Assembly: GCF_900113175.1 (NCBI RefSeq)
Contig: NZ_FOOK01000009.1
Location: 1 to 64,000, forward strand
DNA length: 64,000 nt
Source: Planifilum fulgidum
Lineage (GTDB): Bacteria > Bacillota > Bacilli > Thermoactinomycetales > DSM-44946
Direction: 5' to 3'
The stretch's first letter is position 1. Every line of letters begins with the position of its first letter. A program made the translations under genes and the position numbers. The notes under the pieces were generated by a model. The model saw only the letters and a list, made by a program, of their open reading frames with translations, had not been told where the DNA came from and made no database searches. Of this stretch, positions 24,480-33,397 are shown in pieces.

Positions 24480-25796
24480 CTACAACAGCAGGAAGCTGAG
24501 CCCGATCACAAGACCGGAATAGAGGAGAACCACCACACAGTAACCCATGATGTCCCGGGCCTTCAGCCGGGCGATGGCCAAGAGGGGAAGCGCCCAGAAG
24601 GGCTGAATCATGTTGGTCCAGGCATCACCCCAGGCCACCGCCATCGCCGTCTTCGCCGGGTCGACCCCCAGGGCCTCCCCCGCGGCCAACATGATCGGCC
24701 CCTGAACCGCCCACTGGCCGCCGCCTGAAGGGACGAACAGATTGACCAGCCCGGCGCTCAAAAAGGTGAACAGGGGAAAGGTGGTTTCATTGGAGATGCT
24801 CACGAACAGCTCCGAAATCTTCTCCCCCAGACCGGACGAAGCCATCATGCCCATGATCCCCGCATAGAAGGGAAACTGGAGGACGATGCCCCCCGCTTTC
24901 CTGACCGCCTCCGAAATGGCCGCCAGATACCGCCGGGGGGTGCGGTGCAGCGCGATTCCGGCCATCAGGAAAATGAAATTGATGATGTTGAGATCCAGCT
25001 GAAAGCCCTTTTCGACGAAAAACCACAGGATAAAGATCAGGCCCATCGCCGCCGTCACCAGAGAGATGGCCGCGCTGGTCTCCAGCCGCTCCGCCGGCGT
25101 CTCCGCCGAATCATCCGCCCCGGAAAGCCCGGAGGCATCTTCCTGCAACAGTTCGGGGCGGACCGTCACCCGCTCCGGACGGGGCGGCTGCATCCATCGG
25201 ATCAAAAAGGGCAGGGTCACCGCCAGCACGATCACCGGAACCAGGTTGAAGGCGGCAAACAGGGTGTCCGAGGTGGGCACCATCACGCCGAACTGATCAT
25301 CCGTCGCCAACTTGAGGGGAACGGAACCGGACAACCCCCCGTGCCAGACGAGAAATCCCGAGTAAGCCCCGGCCACCAGGAGCCGGTAATCCACATCGGG
25401 GACCCTTTTGGACACTTCCCGGGCGAACAGGGCGCCGACCACCAGTCCAAACCCCCAACTGATCCAGCTGGCGACGGTGGCCACGAAGGTGGTGAGCATC
25501 AGCGCCTTGCCGGGATCCCGGGTCAGCCCGGCCACCGCCTTCAATGCCCTCTCCACCGACGGGGCCCGGGCCAACGCGTGCCCCAGAACGAGAATCAGCA
25601 CCATCTGCATCGTAAAATCCAGCAGTCCCCAAAAGCCGTTTCCCCAATGGCGAATCATCTCCAGCGGCCCCGAAGGCGTCCAGATGAGGCCCATGATGAA
25701 GACGACAAAGGTGAGCAGCACGGCAAACAAAAACGGATCGGGAAGATAGCGTTCCACCAGACGGACGCACAAGCGGGTGAATCGTCTCAGCAACAC
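24480..25796 (-). CDS. AtoE-family short-chain fatty acid transporter
   Basis: About 438 residues, with roughly a dozen hydrophobic segments. WISWGFGLVVGALFAREVS, AYSGFLVWHGGLSGSVPL, LFVPSGGGQWAVQGPI and AWGDAWTNMIQPFWALPLLAI are characteristic of the SCFA_trans (AtoE) family, which moves short-chain fatty acids such as acetoacetate or butyrate. A hydrophilic loop with acidic residues (GLSGADDSAETPAER) lies in the middle. AAAGGGGG precedes GTG 25796 and TTG 25793; either may be used. The gene is monocistronic. Confidence 0.87.
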   Translation of the reverse strand: MLLRRFTRLCVRLVERYLPDPFLFAVLLTFVVFIMGLIWTPSGPLEMIRHWGNGFWGLLDFTMQMVLILVLGHALARAPSVERALKAVAGLTRDPGKALMLTTFVATVASWISWGFGLVVGALFAREVSKRVPDVDYRLLVAGAYSGFLVWHGGLSGSVPLKLATDDQFGVMVPTSDTLFAAFNLVPVIVLAVTLPFLIRWMQPPRPERVTVRPELLQEDASGLSGADDSAETPAERLETSAAISLVTAAMGLIFILWFFVEKGFQLDLNIINFIFLMAGIALHRTPRRYLAAISEAVRKAGGIVLQFPFYAGIMGMMASSGLGEKISELFVSISNETTFPLFTFLSAGLVNLFVPSGGGQWAVQGPIMLAAGEALGVDPAKTAMAVAWGDAWTNMIQPFWALPLLAIARLKARDIMGYCVVVLLYSGLVIGLSFLLL

Positions 25797-25948
25797 AAGA
25801 CCCCCTTTAAGAATCAATCACCGATAAAATAAATCTATTTGAAATAATCAGGATAATGCCGCCAAAAGAAAGGTCCAAACCGATTCCGCTTGGACCTCAT
25901 CGGAGAGAAACCCATGAAAGCCCTTTCATTCCATCAGTTCAAAAAGCC

Positions 25949-26293
25949 TCAGGATGTTTTCAGAGACTTTTGCTTCTCACCCGTTTCCAATCCCCGGGCG
26001 GAGGTGATGAGGAGGCTGCAGCCCTCTTCCGTCTCCGCCGGATGGCTCACCCCCGGCGGCAAATAGTAATAATCCCCCTGCCGGAGTTCCTCCGTTCCCA
26101 ATCTCACGGACCCTTCCAGGACGAAGATCTCTTCCCCGCCGACATGATCATGCCCCGGAAAGCGGCCTCCGGCATCCATCTCCAGGAGGATGCTGTATTC
26201 CTCCCCGTATCTCCGCAAATAGCTGAACCGGACGCCGTCGCCCATGGGAATCCAGTTACCGTCGCCCTTGCGAATCACATAGGGCCCTTCCAT
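25949..26293 (-). CDS. Cupin-domain protein (ChrR-like)
   Basis: 114 residues forming a single beta barrel. Metal-binding motif 1 is GHDHVGGEEIFVLEG and motif 2 GDYYYLPPGVSHPAET, giving His, His, Glu and His ligands. Such proteins bind a metal and act as sensors, sequestration proteins or small enzymes. ATG 26293 follows GAGGGGG. The next upstream gene on the same strand ends 18 nt away, so the two are probably co-transcribed. Exact role unknown. Confidence 0.8.
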   Translation of the reverse strand: MEGPYVIRKGDGNWIPMGDGVRFSYLRRYGEEYSILLEMDAGGRFPGHDHVGGEEIFVLEGSVRLGTEELRQGDYYYLPPGVSHPAETEEGCSLLITSARGLETGEKQKSLKTS

Positions 26294-26311
26294 CGATAAA
26301 AACCCCCTCAC

Positions 26312-26743
26312 TCATTTGGATTCATTGTACTCCATCCGTCGAGAGGGTTCAACAGGCCCCGCCGCGGAAATCGAACAAAAATTCCGGTTGGACAACAGGC
26401 GGAGAAACGTCTCTTCGCACTCGCTGCGCAACCATTCGTTGACATACCGCTGGCTGTGCAGAAATCCGCGGAAACGGGCCTTCACCTCGCGGGCATCGGA
26501 CAGCTGCTTCACTTCGATGATCTCTCCCCCGATCCGGCGCAACTTTCTTCGGGCGTCCAGGGCTTCCCGGGCGACGCGCTTCCGGGCTTCCTCCAGCATT
26601 TTTCCGATGGGCCGGCCCATCTTTACGGGCGCGTTCGCGAGGGTCCGGCAATCCCGCTCCAAGACCCGTTCCAGCACATCCAGCAGAACAACCCGTTTCA
26701 CCAGGTCGGCAAAAAGCCGATATTCTTCCGGAGCGATCAACAT
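26312..26743 (-). CDS. Hypothetical helical protein, 143 residues
   Basis: Not recognised. The sequence is strongly helical and basic (EEARKRVAREALDARRKLRR), with alternating Arg-rich segments and two cysteines (SECEET, NFCSI). No signal peptide or membrane helix. ATG 26743 is directly after GGGGG, with TTG next to it, so the start is uncertain. It lies 18 nt upstream of the cupin gene. A 32-bp AT-rich palindrome lies about 90 nt before its start and may regulate it. Confidence 0.6.
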   Translation of the reverse strand: MLIAPEEYRLFADLVKRVVLLDVLERVLERDCRTLANAPVKMGRPIGKMLEEARKRVAREALDARRKLRRIGGEIIEVKQLSDAREVKARFRGFLHSQRYVNEWLRSECEETFLRLLSNRNFCSISAAGPVEPSRRMEYNESK

Positions 26744-26832
26744 CCCCCACCACACCCCAGTGAAAGGCGCTTTACCTCCATTATATGCAAACATATGTTC
26801 CTGTTTCGTTGGTATTTTCTTCTGCTGTTTTT

Positions 26833-26864
26833 ATATATAATAAACTATATTGTTTATTATATAT
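26833..26864. promoter_or_regulatory. 32-bp AT-rich perfect inverted repeat, operator-like
   Basis: ATATATAATAAAC (26833-26845) and GTTTATTATATAT (26852-26864) are perfect complements around TATATT. It lies between a minus-strand gene (start 26743) and a plus-strand ribosome binding site (26904). The size and symmetry fit a repressor dimer site, and the AT content lets it contain a -10 element. No regulator gene is next to it. Confidence 0.55.
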
Positions 26865-26916
26865 GTAAATAGGGTACAGAAAAGAGGAACCACACTTCGG
26901 ACAAGGAGGCCAAGGG

Positions 26917-27093
26917 ATGCGCAGTCCTTACGAGATGGAAAGGATGGCCGAAGAAAGGATGAAAGAAATGGAGAAAGAGATCCTCAGAAGAACGCGGCGG
27001 GCAAATTCCCCCCTTTTCGGAGGAAAAGCGCTCGCGCTGCTTCTCGGCGCATCCGGCGCAGAAAATGAAAAAGAGAGAGGCGGCGTCCGCCTC
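26917..27093 (+). other. Possible small coding start without its own stop
   Basis: AAGGAGGCCAAGGG precedes ATG 26917, an excellent site. The first about 50 codons (MRSPYEMERMAEERMKEMEK onwards) are helical and charged like a genuine small protein. However, the frame stays open through the CBS-gene terminator and across the antisense CBS gene to 27759. Either the stop was lost by a frameshift near the terminator, or this is a leader. I do not call a full gene. Confidence 0.35.
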
Positions 27094-27096
27094 TCT
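27068..27096 (-). terminator. Terminator of the CBS gene
   Basis: AGAGAGGCGG (27074-27083) pairs with CCGCCTCTCT (27087-27096) around CGT, followed on the minus strand by CTTTTTC. It lies four bases past the CBS stop codon. Confidence 0.85.
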
Positions 27097-27099
27097 TTC

Positions 27100-27528
27100 T
27101 CACATGACGGGACGGCTCGGTTCGGAAATGCTGCTCAGCGCCTGTCCCGCTTCATCGGAGAAGGGTTGACGGACAGCCAGATCGCCGATGGAAACGACTC
27201 CCACCAGTCGCCCGTTTTCCACCACGGGGAGCCGGCGGATCTGGTGCTGGGCCATCAGCCGGGCCGCTTCATCGACGGACATGTCCGGCGAGCCGGTCAC
27301 CGGGGCGCCGGTCATCACATCGCCCACCCGCTGGGAATTGGGCTTCTTATCAGCAATGCCCCGGATCACCAGATCCCGGTCGGTGATGACTCCCTGCAGC
27401 TGTCCGTTTTCGACCACGGGAATCATGCCGACATTGTGCTGTTTCATCAGGCTGGCCGCCTGATACACATTGTCCTGGGGCGACACCGTGGCAACCTGGG
27501 TGGTCATGATGTCTCTCAGCTGAGCCAT
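27100..27528 (-). CDS. Tandem CBS-domain protein
   Basis: 142 residues made of two CBS domains: DIMTTQVATVSPQDNVYQAA with PVVENGQLQGVITDRDLVIR, and DVMTGAPVTGSPDMSVDEAA with PVVENGRLVGVVSIGDLA. It resembles Bacillus YhcV. CBS pairs bind adenine nucleotides and act as energy or ligand sensors. ATG 27528 follows AAAGGAGGG. The C-terminal tail (about 15 residues, SSISEPSRPVM) is flexible. The ligand is unknown. Confidence 0.9.
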   Translation of the reverse strand: MAQLRDIMTTQVATVSPQDNVYQAASLMKQHNVGMIPVVENGQLQGVITDRDLVIRGIADKKPNSQRVGDVMTGAPVTGSPDMSVDEAARLMAQHQIRRLPVVENGRLVGVVSIGDLAVRQPFSDEAGQALSSISEPSRPVM

Positions 27529-27607
27529 TGTCGGGTTCCCTCCTTTTCTGGGGTTAGGTTGCTCCGTCCCGGAAAATTGCATTCCTTCCGGCCGCGGACA
27601 GTATTTG

Positions 27608-28294
27608 TCAAAAGTCCCGGCGCCTGTCCACATACAGGGTGCCGTCGCTTTCCAGGGAAACGTAAAACACGTCCCGCAGCGACGTCACTTGCCGCTTTTT
27701 CAGCTCCTCCATCAACCACCGGCCGGTTTTCCCCATTTTCCGCAGATTTTCGTAGATGATCTGCCCGTCGACCACCAATTCCATCGGCACTTGGGGATGA
27801 TTTTTTGGAGGCTGCGAGAGGCTTTTCGGCGTCAACTGCTGATGCTCCGGCTTTCGCATCACCGAAAGGCTTCCGTCGTTTTCGAGGATGGCGAACTGAA
27901 CCTGGGAGACGTCAAATACGTCCTTCTCCCGGAGGAGCTGCAGGATTTGGTCGACGTTAAATCGGCTTTTGCGCAGGTTGTTCTCCAGAATCTTCCCGTC
28001 CCGGATGACGATGACCGGGTCCCCTTCCAACAGCTTTTTTGCCCAGCGGCTTTTCAGGGTGAGGAAGGACATCAAAAAGGTGAGTCCGCCGAACAGAACC
28101 AACCCGAAGAAATGAAGGCCGGTTTCGGAATCGATGTCGGTGGCCAGAGCGGCGGCGATGGATCCGAAGGTGATGCCGTTGATGTATTCAAAGTAAGTCA
28201 GTTCCGAGATCTGCTGTTTTCCCAAAATGATGGTCAGCACCAGAATGGTTCCGAAGGCAAGCAGCGTTTGAAACAGAACATGAAGGTAAGCCAA
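27608..28294 (-). CDS. DUF421 / YetF-like membrane protein
   Basis: About 228 residues. Three membrane segments at the N-terminus (LFQTLLAFGTILVLTIILG; EYINGITFGSIAAALATDI; FFGLVLFGGLTFLMSFLTL), then the soluble YetF C-terminal region (GDPVIVIRDGKILENNLRKS, DVFDVSQVQFAILENDGSLSV and a second repeat). Homologs sit with spoVA genes and in spore inner membranes in some Bacilli. TTG 28294 follows GGGGAG at five nt; no ATG fits. The next upstream gene on this strand, the ProP-like transporter, ends 106 nt away, so co-transcription is possible. Confidence 0.85.
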   Translation of the reverse strand: MAYLHVLFQTLLAFGTILVLTIILGKQQISELTYFEYINGITFGSIAAALATDIDSETGLHFFGLVLFGGLTFLMSFLTLKSRWAKKLLEGDPVIVIRDGKILENNLRKSRFNVDQILQLLREKDVFDVSQVQFAILENDGSLSVMRKPEHQQLTPKSLSQPPKNHPQVPMELVVDGQIIYENLRKMGKTGRWLMEELKKRQVTSLRDVFYVSLESDGTLYVDRRRDF

Positions 28295-28400
28295 CGGCTC
28301 TCCCCACCTTCCTTGATTCCTGTTGTCTAGCCTCCCCAGATAAAAGCGGGATATGAATGCGCGTCGTCGGAGCGGGGAAAGCCGGTCCCATCCTTCAGAA

Positions 28401-29870
28401 TCACTCGCGCTCCCTTTCCCTTTGTTCCTTTTCTTCCTGCCACCACAGGGCTTCCTCCGGATTCTGCAAAACCTCCTTGATCTCGCGCTTTTTTTCGACG
28501 GCCGGAGGCGATCCCCGCAGCGACTTGCCGGAGGGATCCTTGACAAACTTGGTTACGACCATGAGACCGATCACCGACACGGCGACGAGGTAATAGGCGG
28601 GGATCAGGCGGTCTCCCGTCCAGTTGATCAGCCAGGAAACCACGAGGGGCGTGGTGCCGCCGAACACCGAGGCGGAGATGTTGTAGGTGATGGCCAAGGC
28701 GCCGTACCTCACCTCGGTGTAGAAGAGGGAGGGAAGCAGGGAGGGCATCGTCCCCTGAAAGCTGGCGGAAAAGACCCCCAGCAGCACCAGCCCCAGAAGC
28801 ACCCACCACGCCTTTCCGCTTCCGATCAGCAGGAAAGAGGGGATGGACAACAGCACCAGCCCGGCCAATCCGCCCTGAACCACCCGTTTGGAACCGACGC
28901 GATCGCTGAAATAGCCCATCAACAGCACAATCGGAATCATGATCGCCATCACGACGACGATCAGCAGAAGGCCCCTCGTTTCCCCGTAGCCGAGGACGGC
29001 GGACAGGTGCGAGGGCATGTAGGACAAAACCGTGTAATTGACGACGTTATAAAAAAAAACCATGACCATCCCGATCAACAGGGTTCTCCAATAGGAGGCC
29101 AGAATGTCCCGGACCGACAGATAGGATTCCCGATCCCGCGCCTCCTCCATCGCTTCGAAGGCGGGAGTCTCTTCGAGGCGCTCCCGCAGATAATAGCCGA
29201 TCAGCCCCATCGGGCCGGCGACCAGAAAGGGGATGCGCCATCCCCATCGGACCATGGTGTCGGAGCCCAGGGCCAAGGTGAGCAGCGTGACAAAGCCGGC
29301 TCCGGCGATATATCCGATCAGTGTCCCCACTTCCAGCCCGCTGGACATCACGCCCCGCTTCTTGTCCGGCGTCGATTCGGCAATGAAAGTCATCGCGCCG
29401 GCGTACTCGCCGCCGGTGGAAAAGCCTTGCACCAACCGGGCCAGCAGCAACAAAACCGTCGCCGTCGAACCAATCGACTCATAGCCGGGGATCAAACCGA
29501 TGCTCAGCGTCGAGACGGCCATCAGGATGAGCGTGGTCGCAAGCACCCTTTTTCGTCCCCACCGGTCGCCCAACATCCCGAAAACGAACCCTCCCAGCGG
29601 CCGGGCGAGAAAGGCGACGGCGAAGGTGGCGAAGGCATAAATGAGCTGAACTCCTTCCTTCATTTCGGGAAAGAAGACTTTCCCGATCGTCACCGCCAGG
29701 TAGGAGTAGATGCCGAAATCGAACCATTCCATGGCGTTGCCGACGCTGGTGGCCAAAACCGCCCTTCTGGCCGAGTCCATGTCCACAACCGTGATGTCCT
29801 CTTTCTTCAGGCGGAATTTTTTCCGCCGGCCTTTGAAAAACCGCTTTTTCTCCATTTCCCGTTCAGCCAA
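28401..29870 (-). CDS. ProP-like MFS transporter (metabolite:H+ symporter family)
   Basis: 489 residues. SVGNAMEWFDFGIYSYLAV and the MHS signature GMLGDRWGRKRVLATTLI, RLVQGFSTGGEYAGAMTFIAE place it with ProP/KgtP-type symporters that take up osmolytes such as proline or betaine or organic acids. The C-terminal tail (EKKREIKEVLQNPEEALWWQEEKEQR) is a charged helix, as in ProP where it forms a coiled coil sensing osmolality. The TTG start at 29870 follows GGAGGG at seven nt. Substrate not proven. Confidence 0.85.
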   Translation of the reverse strand: MAEREMEKKRFFKGRRKKFRLKKEDITVVDMDSARRAVLATSVGNAMEWFDFGIYSYLAVTIGKVFFPEMKEGVQLIYAFATFAVAFLARPLGGFVFGMLGDRWGRKRVLATTLILMAVSTLSIGLIPGYESIGSTATVLLLLARLVQGFSTGGEYAGAMTFIAESTPDKKRGVMSSGLEVGTLIGYIAGAGFVTLLTLALGSDTMVRWGWRIPFLVAGPMGLIGYYLRERLEETPAFEAMEEARDRESYLSVRDILASYWRTLLIGMVMVFFYNVVNYTVLSYMPSHLSAVLGYGETRGLLLIVVVMAIMIPIVLLMGYFSDRVGSKRVVQGGLAGLVLLSIPSFLLIGSGKAWWVLLGLVLLGVFSASFQGTMPSLLPSLFYTEVRYGALAITYNISASVFGGTTPLVVSWLINWTGDRLIPAYYLVAVSVIGLMVVTKFVKDPSGKSLRGSPPAVEKKREIKEVLQNPEEALWWQEEKEQRERERE

Positions 29871-29937
29871 TCCGCTGCCCTCCCTGCCGGCAACTGCTTT
29901 CCCGGGTTAGTATGAAGGCAAAAAATTTTTTTCATGC

Positions 29938-29971
29938 AAAAAAGCGGACTCCGCAAGAAGTCCGCTTTTTT
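29938..29971 (-). terminator. Strong bidirectional terminator
   Basis: AAAAGCGGACT pairs with AGTCCGCTTTT around CCGCAAGA, with A- and T-runs on both sides (29938-29971). It lies between the gene ending at 29983 and the ProP start. Confidence 0.85.
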
Positions 29972-29982
29972 GCGGGACAGGA

Positions 29983-30534
29983 TCAGCCGGCCCGGTTTCC
30001 TCCCTTCGCCGGAAGGTCCTGCTTTCTTTTCCTTCTCCCGATCTTGCCGAAGGGTTTGAAATAGGTGATCAGGGTCATGAAAAGCAGCGCCGCCAGATTG
30101 ACCGCCCCGCCCAGCATGTTTGACATCCAGACCGACCGGAAGGCATCCTGACGATAAGCGGCGTAGCCCCATTGTTCCGCCGCGCTCAGGAGAAAGGAAA
30201 ACCACCGGCTGACAAAAAATATGGCAAACAGGATGATCCCCACGGTCAATACCAGTTTGATGAGAACCCAGTAATACCTGGTGAGCCCCCAATGGGTCCA
30301 AACCGAGAGGAGAACACCGGTGACCAGGGCCACCAGAGCCGGGTACTTCAGCAGCGCCTCGTCGACGAGGTGCATGCTGGACAGCGTGTAGAAGAGTTGC
30401 TCCCCGTTTTCGGCGCTCCTCAGGTACCATCCCAAAAGCAGCATGCAGCAGGTTCCGCCGAACCAGGCCATGACGGAAAGGACGTGGATCGCCACCAGCA
30501 GCTGTTTTTTTCGCAAACTCAAGCGATAAGCCAT
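29983..30534 (-). CDS. DUF2269-like integral membrane protein
   Basis: 183 residues with four hydrophobic segments: LLVAIHVLSVMAWFGGTCCM, ALVALVTGVLLSVWTHWG, WVLIKLVLTVGIILFAIFFV and LGGAVNLAALLFMTLITYF. The histidine in the first helix (AIHVLSVMAWFGGT) is like the DUF2269/CopD group, which may bind heme or metals. The basic tail RRKRKQDLPAKGG is cytoplasmic. ATG 30534 follows AAGGAG. It is divergent from a two-component system. Confidence 0.75.
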   Translation of the reverse strand: MAYRLSLRKKQLLVAIHVLSVMAWFGGTCCMLLLGWYLRSAENGEQLFYTLSSMHLVDEALLKYPALVALVTGVLLSVWTHWGLTRYYWVLIKLVLTVGIILFAIFFVSRWFSFLLSAAEQWGYAAYRQDAFRSVWMSNMLGGAVNLAALLFMTLITYFKPFGKIGRRKRKQDLPAKGGNRAG

Positions 30535-30989
30535 CAGACCAGCTCCTTGCGCGTCGAATTTTTCGGCGAGAGGGACGCAGCCAGAAGGCTTCCCGGACTT
30601 GCTCCGCCCCCTGTATGAGGCGACGCCGCGGTTCCCATGCAGACGCGATCGCGTTTCGCACAAGTTCCGGGAGATGCCTGACCGGTTGCGTCCGGATTTC
30701 TCAAAACCGATCGAAGCTCCCAGTTTCCCCCGGCTTCACTGAATGCCCGGGACCAAGGGATCCTTCCAATCAACGGGAGCCGGATGAAAATCCCGGGACA
30801 GCGTCCTTCGCCGGATAAAAATTTTCCCGCGGCATGGGCTGTGAATGGCTTGACATCCCGCTTTCCCCATCCTAACGGGAGAATGTTGTGATCTTATGAC
30901 AATCTTCTTCGGTTACGATGAAATTTTGCGGAATCAGGGGATCCAGCCGTTATCATAAAAGGAGAGTCGATGTGAGGGGGAATGAGAGG
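30535..30989. other. Divergent intergenic region upstream of the two-component system
   Basis: 455 nt without a supported gene. On the plus strand TTGACA at 30850-30855 has a poor -10 (TAACGG) at 17-nt spacing. A weaker site follows around 30895-30925. This probably holds promoters for the divergent regulator operon and membrane protein. Confidence 0.4.
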
Positions 30990-31673
30990 ATGGCCCACAC
31001 TCTGCTGCTGGTGGATGATGAGGAAAAAGTGCTCGAATTCATGGAGCCCTTTTTGCGGCAGGAGGGATTCCACACGGCAACCGCCAAAACGGGCCTGGAG
31101 GCCCTGCGGAAGGCCGAGGAGTTAAAACCCTCCCTCGTCGTCCTGGACTGGATGCTTCCGGAGATGAGCGGCATCGACGTGTGCCGGGAGCTGCGCAAAA
31201 AGGGCCGGATGGGCATCATCATGGTGACGGCCCGGACCGAGGAAACGGACAAAATCATCGGGCTGGAAGTGGGGGCCGACGATTACATCACCAAACCCTT
31301 TTCCCTGCGGGAGCTGGCAGCCCGCATCCGCGCCGTGCTGCGCCGGATCGAGGGGGACAGAGACGACGGGGAGGCGCTGCGGCGCGGCGACCTGTTGATA
31401 TCCGAACCCCGGCGCCGCGTTTGGAAAAGAGGAAAAGAAATCCCCCTGACGCCCATGGAGTTCAAACTGCTCCTCACCTTGGCCGCCAGGCCGGGAATCG
31501 TATACAGCCGCATGCAGCTGTTGGAGTCACTGGATGACGCGCTGTGGAACGACGAGCGGACGGTGGACGCCCATATCAGCCGACTCCGCAAAAAAATCGA
31601 AGACGACCCGGCAAACCCCGTCTACATCCAAACGGTCTACGGATTCGGCTACCGGTTCGGTGACCCCGCATGA
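30990..31673 (+). CDS. OmpR/PhoB-family response regulator
   Basis: 227 residues. The receiver domain (1-118) has acidic pocket DD at 9-10, phosphoacceptor Asp53 (VLDWMLPEMSG), Thr80 and Lys102 (YITKPFS). The winged-helix effector domain (about 130-227) has EIPLTPMEFKLLLTL and RTVDAHISRLRKKI, with the end VYGFGYRF. It binds promoter DNA when phosphorylated. GAGAGG/GAGGGGG precede ATG 30990. The kinase gene overlaps by 4 nt (ATGA), so the pair is translationally coupled. Target genes are unknown. Confidence 0.93.
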   Translation: MAHTLLLVDDEEKVLEFMEPFLRQEGFHTATAKTGLEALRKAEELKPSLVVLDWMLPEMSGIDVCRELRKKGRMGIIMVTARTEETDKIIGLEVGADDYITKPFSLRELAARIRAVLRRIEGDRDDGEALRRGDLLISEPRRRVWKRGKEIPLTPMEFKLLLTLAARPGIVYSRMQLLESLDDALWNDERTVDAHISRLRKKIEDDPANPVYIQTVYGFGYRFGDPA

Positions 31674-33034
31674 GCGTCAGCCGCAAGCTGTTTGTCGCCA
31701 TGGCGGCGTTCATCGTGGGAATGGGCCTGGTCTTCGCCTTTGTCACCCAAATCGTGTTGCGGGACGCCCTCGAGGTGATGGTGGCGGCGCCCCGGAAGGA
31801 GAAGATCGATGAACTGTCCCGCCTTTTCGCCGAGCACTATGAAAAAAACGGAAACTCCTGGAAACATGTGCACACCCTCGATGTCGAAAACAAACTGCGG
31901 ACGGAAACCGGTCAAAGGGCCAGCATCGTCCTTCAGGCGCGAAACCGACAGATCCTGCTTTCCGCGGGAGAAGCCGAACCGTCCACCGTGCTCCGGTTCG
32001 GAGTCCGAAGCTTGGTGCGGCTGAAGGGTGACACGATCGGATTTTTGCATTATCACGATCCGGCCGTCGATTTCATGTCCCGTCTGCGGATCGGCATACT
32101 GGACTCCACAACGTTTCTCCTCATCCTGGGCACCCTTTTCCTCGTCGCCCTCTCCCTGCTGGTTGCGTACGGGTTGGCCAAATGGTTGACTGCGCCCCTT
32201 CGGCGGCTGATTCCCGCGATCGACCGGCTGGGAAAAGGGGAACTCGGGATTCAGGCGCCGGTCACCACCGGCGATGAATACGGAAAAGTGGCCAAAGCGT
32301 TCAATGAAATGTCCAACCAGCTGAAGAAGGCAGAGGAGATCCGGAAACATCTGGTGGCCGACGTCGCCCACGAACTGCGAACACCGCTCACCATCATCCG
32401 GGGCAGGTTGGATTTCCTGCAGCAGAGCGGCCGGCCGATCCCGCCGGAAAACCTTCTGCCCCTGCAGGACGAACTGATCCGTCTCACCCGCCTCGTCGAG
32501 GATCTTCATCAGCTGACCCTGGCGGAGGCGAAGCAGCTGCCTCTGGAACGGAAACCGACGCACATTCCCTCCCTTTTGCGGAGAATTTTGGAGCGCGTCG
32601 GTCCCGAGGCCGCCAAAAAGGGAATTCATCTCTCGCTCGACGACTTTTCCGGCGAAGCGACCCTTTCCGTCGACCCGAACCGGATCACGCAAGTGTTTCT
32701 CAACCTGCTGGTCAACGCGCTTCGCTACACCCCCGAGGGAGGATCGGTGCACATCCGCATTGACCGGGAAGAAAGACCGGAGGAAAAGCAGAACATGTTG
32801 CGGGTGAGCGTTTCGGACACGGGCATCGGCATCGAACCGGAACATCTCCCCCATCTCTTCGACCGGTTCTACCGGACCGACCCGGCCCGCACGCGAAGCA
32901 GGGGAGGATCGGGATTGGGGCTCGCCATCGCCAAGGAATTTGTGGCGGCCCACGGCGGAACGATCGAGGTGGAAAGCAAGCCCTGCCGCGGCACCACCTT
33001 CATCGTCCGGCTGCCTTATCCCGGAAAGCGTTAA
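31670..33034 (+). CDS. Sensor histidine kinase
   Basis: 454 residues. TM1 (about 8-29), an extracellular sensor region of about 115 residues, TM2 (about 147-168), HAMP (LAKWLTAPLRRLIPAIDRL), phosphoacceptor His234 in DVAHELRTPLT, then the ATPase domain with N box NLLVNALRYTP, G1 VSDTGIGIEPEHLPHLFDRFYR and G2 GGSGLGLAIAKEFV. It phosphorylates the upstream regulator. The extracellular region is not recognised, so the signal is unknown. Bacillus relatives include YvrG- and BaeS-type kinases. Confidence 0.92.
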   Translation: MSVSRKLFVAMAAFIVGMGLVFAFVTQIVLRDALEVMVAAPRKEKIDELSRLFAEHYEKNGNSWKHVHTLDVENKLRTETGQRASIVLQARNRQILLSAGEAEPSTVLRFGVRSLVRLKGDTIGFLHYHDPAVDFMSRLRIGILDSTTFLLILGTLFLVALSLLVAYGLAKWLTAPLRRLIPAIDRLGKGELGIQAPVTTGDEYGKVAKAFNEMSNQLKKAEEIRKHLVADVAHELRTPLTIIRGRLDFLQQSGRPIPPENLLPLQDELIRLTRLVEDLHQLTLAEAKQLPLERKPTHIPSLLRRILERVGPEAAKKGIHLSLDDFSGEATLSVDPNRITQVFLNLLVNALRYTPEGGSVHIRIDREERPEEKQNMLRVSVSDTGIGIEPEHLPHLFDRFYRTDPARTRSRGGSGLGLAIAKEFVAAHGGTIEVESKPCRGTTFIVRLPYPGKR

Positions 33035-33397
33035 AAACATCCCGCCGATCCCTCCGCAGGCAAAAATCGCCGGCTTCCAAGCAGTCGACCATGGCAGCGC
33101 GTTGGGAGGACATCCGCCGAGCGCCTCGTCCTCGTCCCAACCGCCGGAGCGCTGTGTGGCCCCGTCCGATGCCCAAAGAGGGGCTTCCGCTTCGCTTGAC
33201 CGCATGGCAAAGGGCGTCAGTGCCACACCCTTTCTTCCGGCCTCGTTTACCCGGCACGGAGTTTGTCAAAGTCTCAACGGCTTTTTCCGGTCCGGGCCAT
33301 CCTGAGGCGGTGAAAAAAATGAGAATCTGTCAGGCTTCGCGTCAGGATCATGCAAGCATCATGATATGGTATCTGCAATGCGGGCAAGGGTGAGAGG
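33035..33397. other. Intergenic region after the sensor kinase
   Basis: No gene is supported. Plus-strand readings here (33091-33393) have unnatural composition. A TATGGTATCT at 33365-33374 may be the -10 for the small lipoprotein gene that follows. Confidence 0.4.

Noticed and set aside
33091-33393. 100-residue plus-strand frame after the sensor kinase
   Set aside because: No ribosome binding site and Pro/Arg-rich composition without similarity to known proteins.
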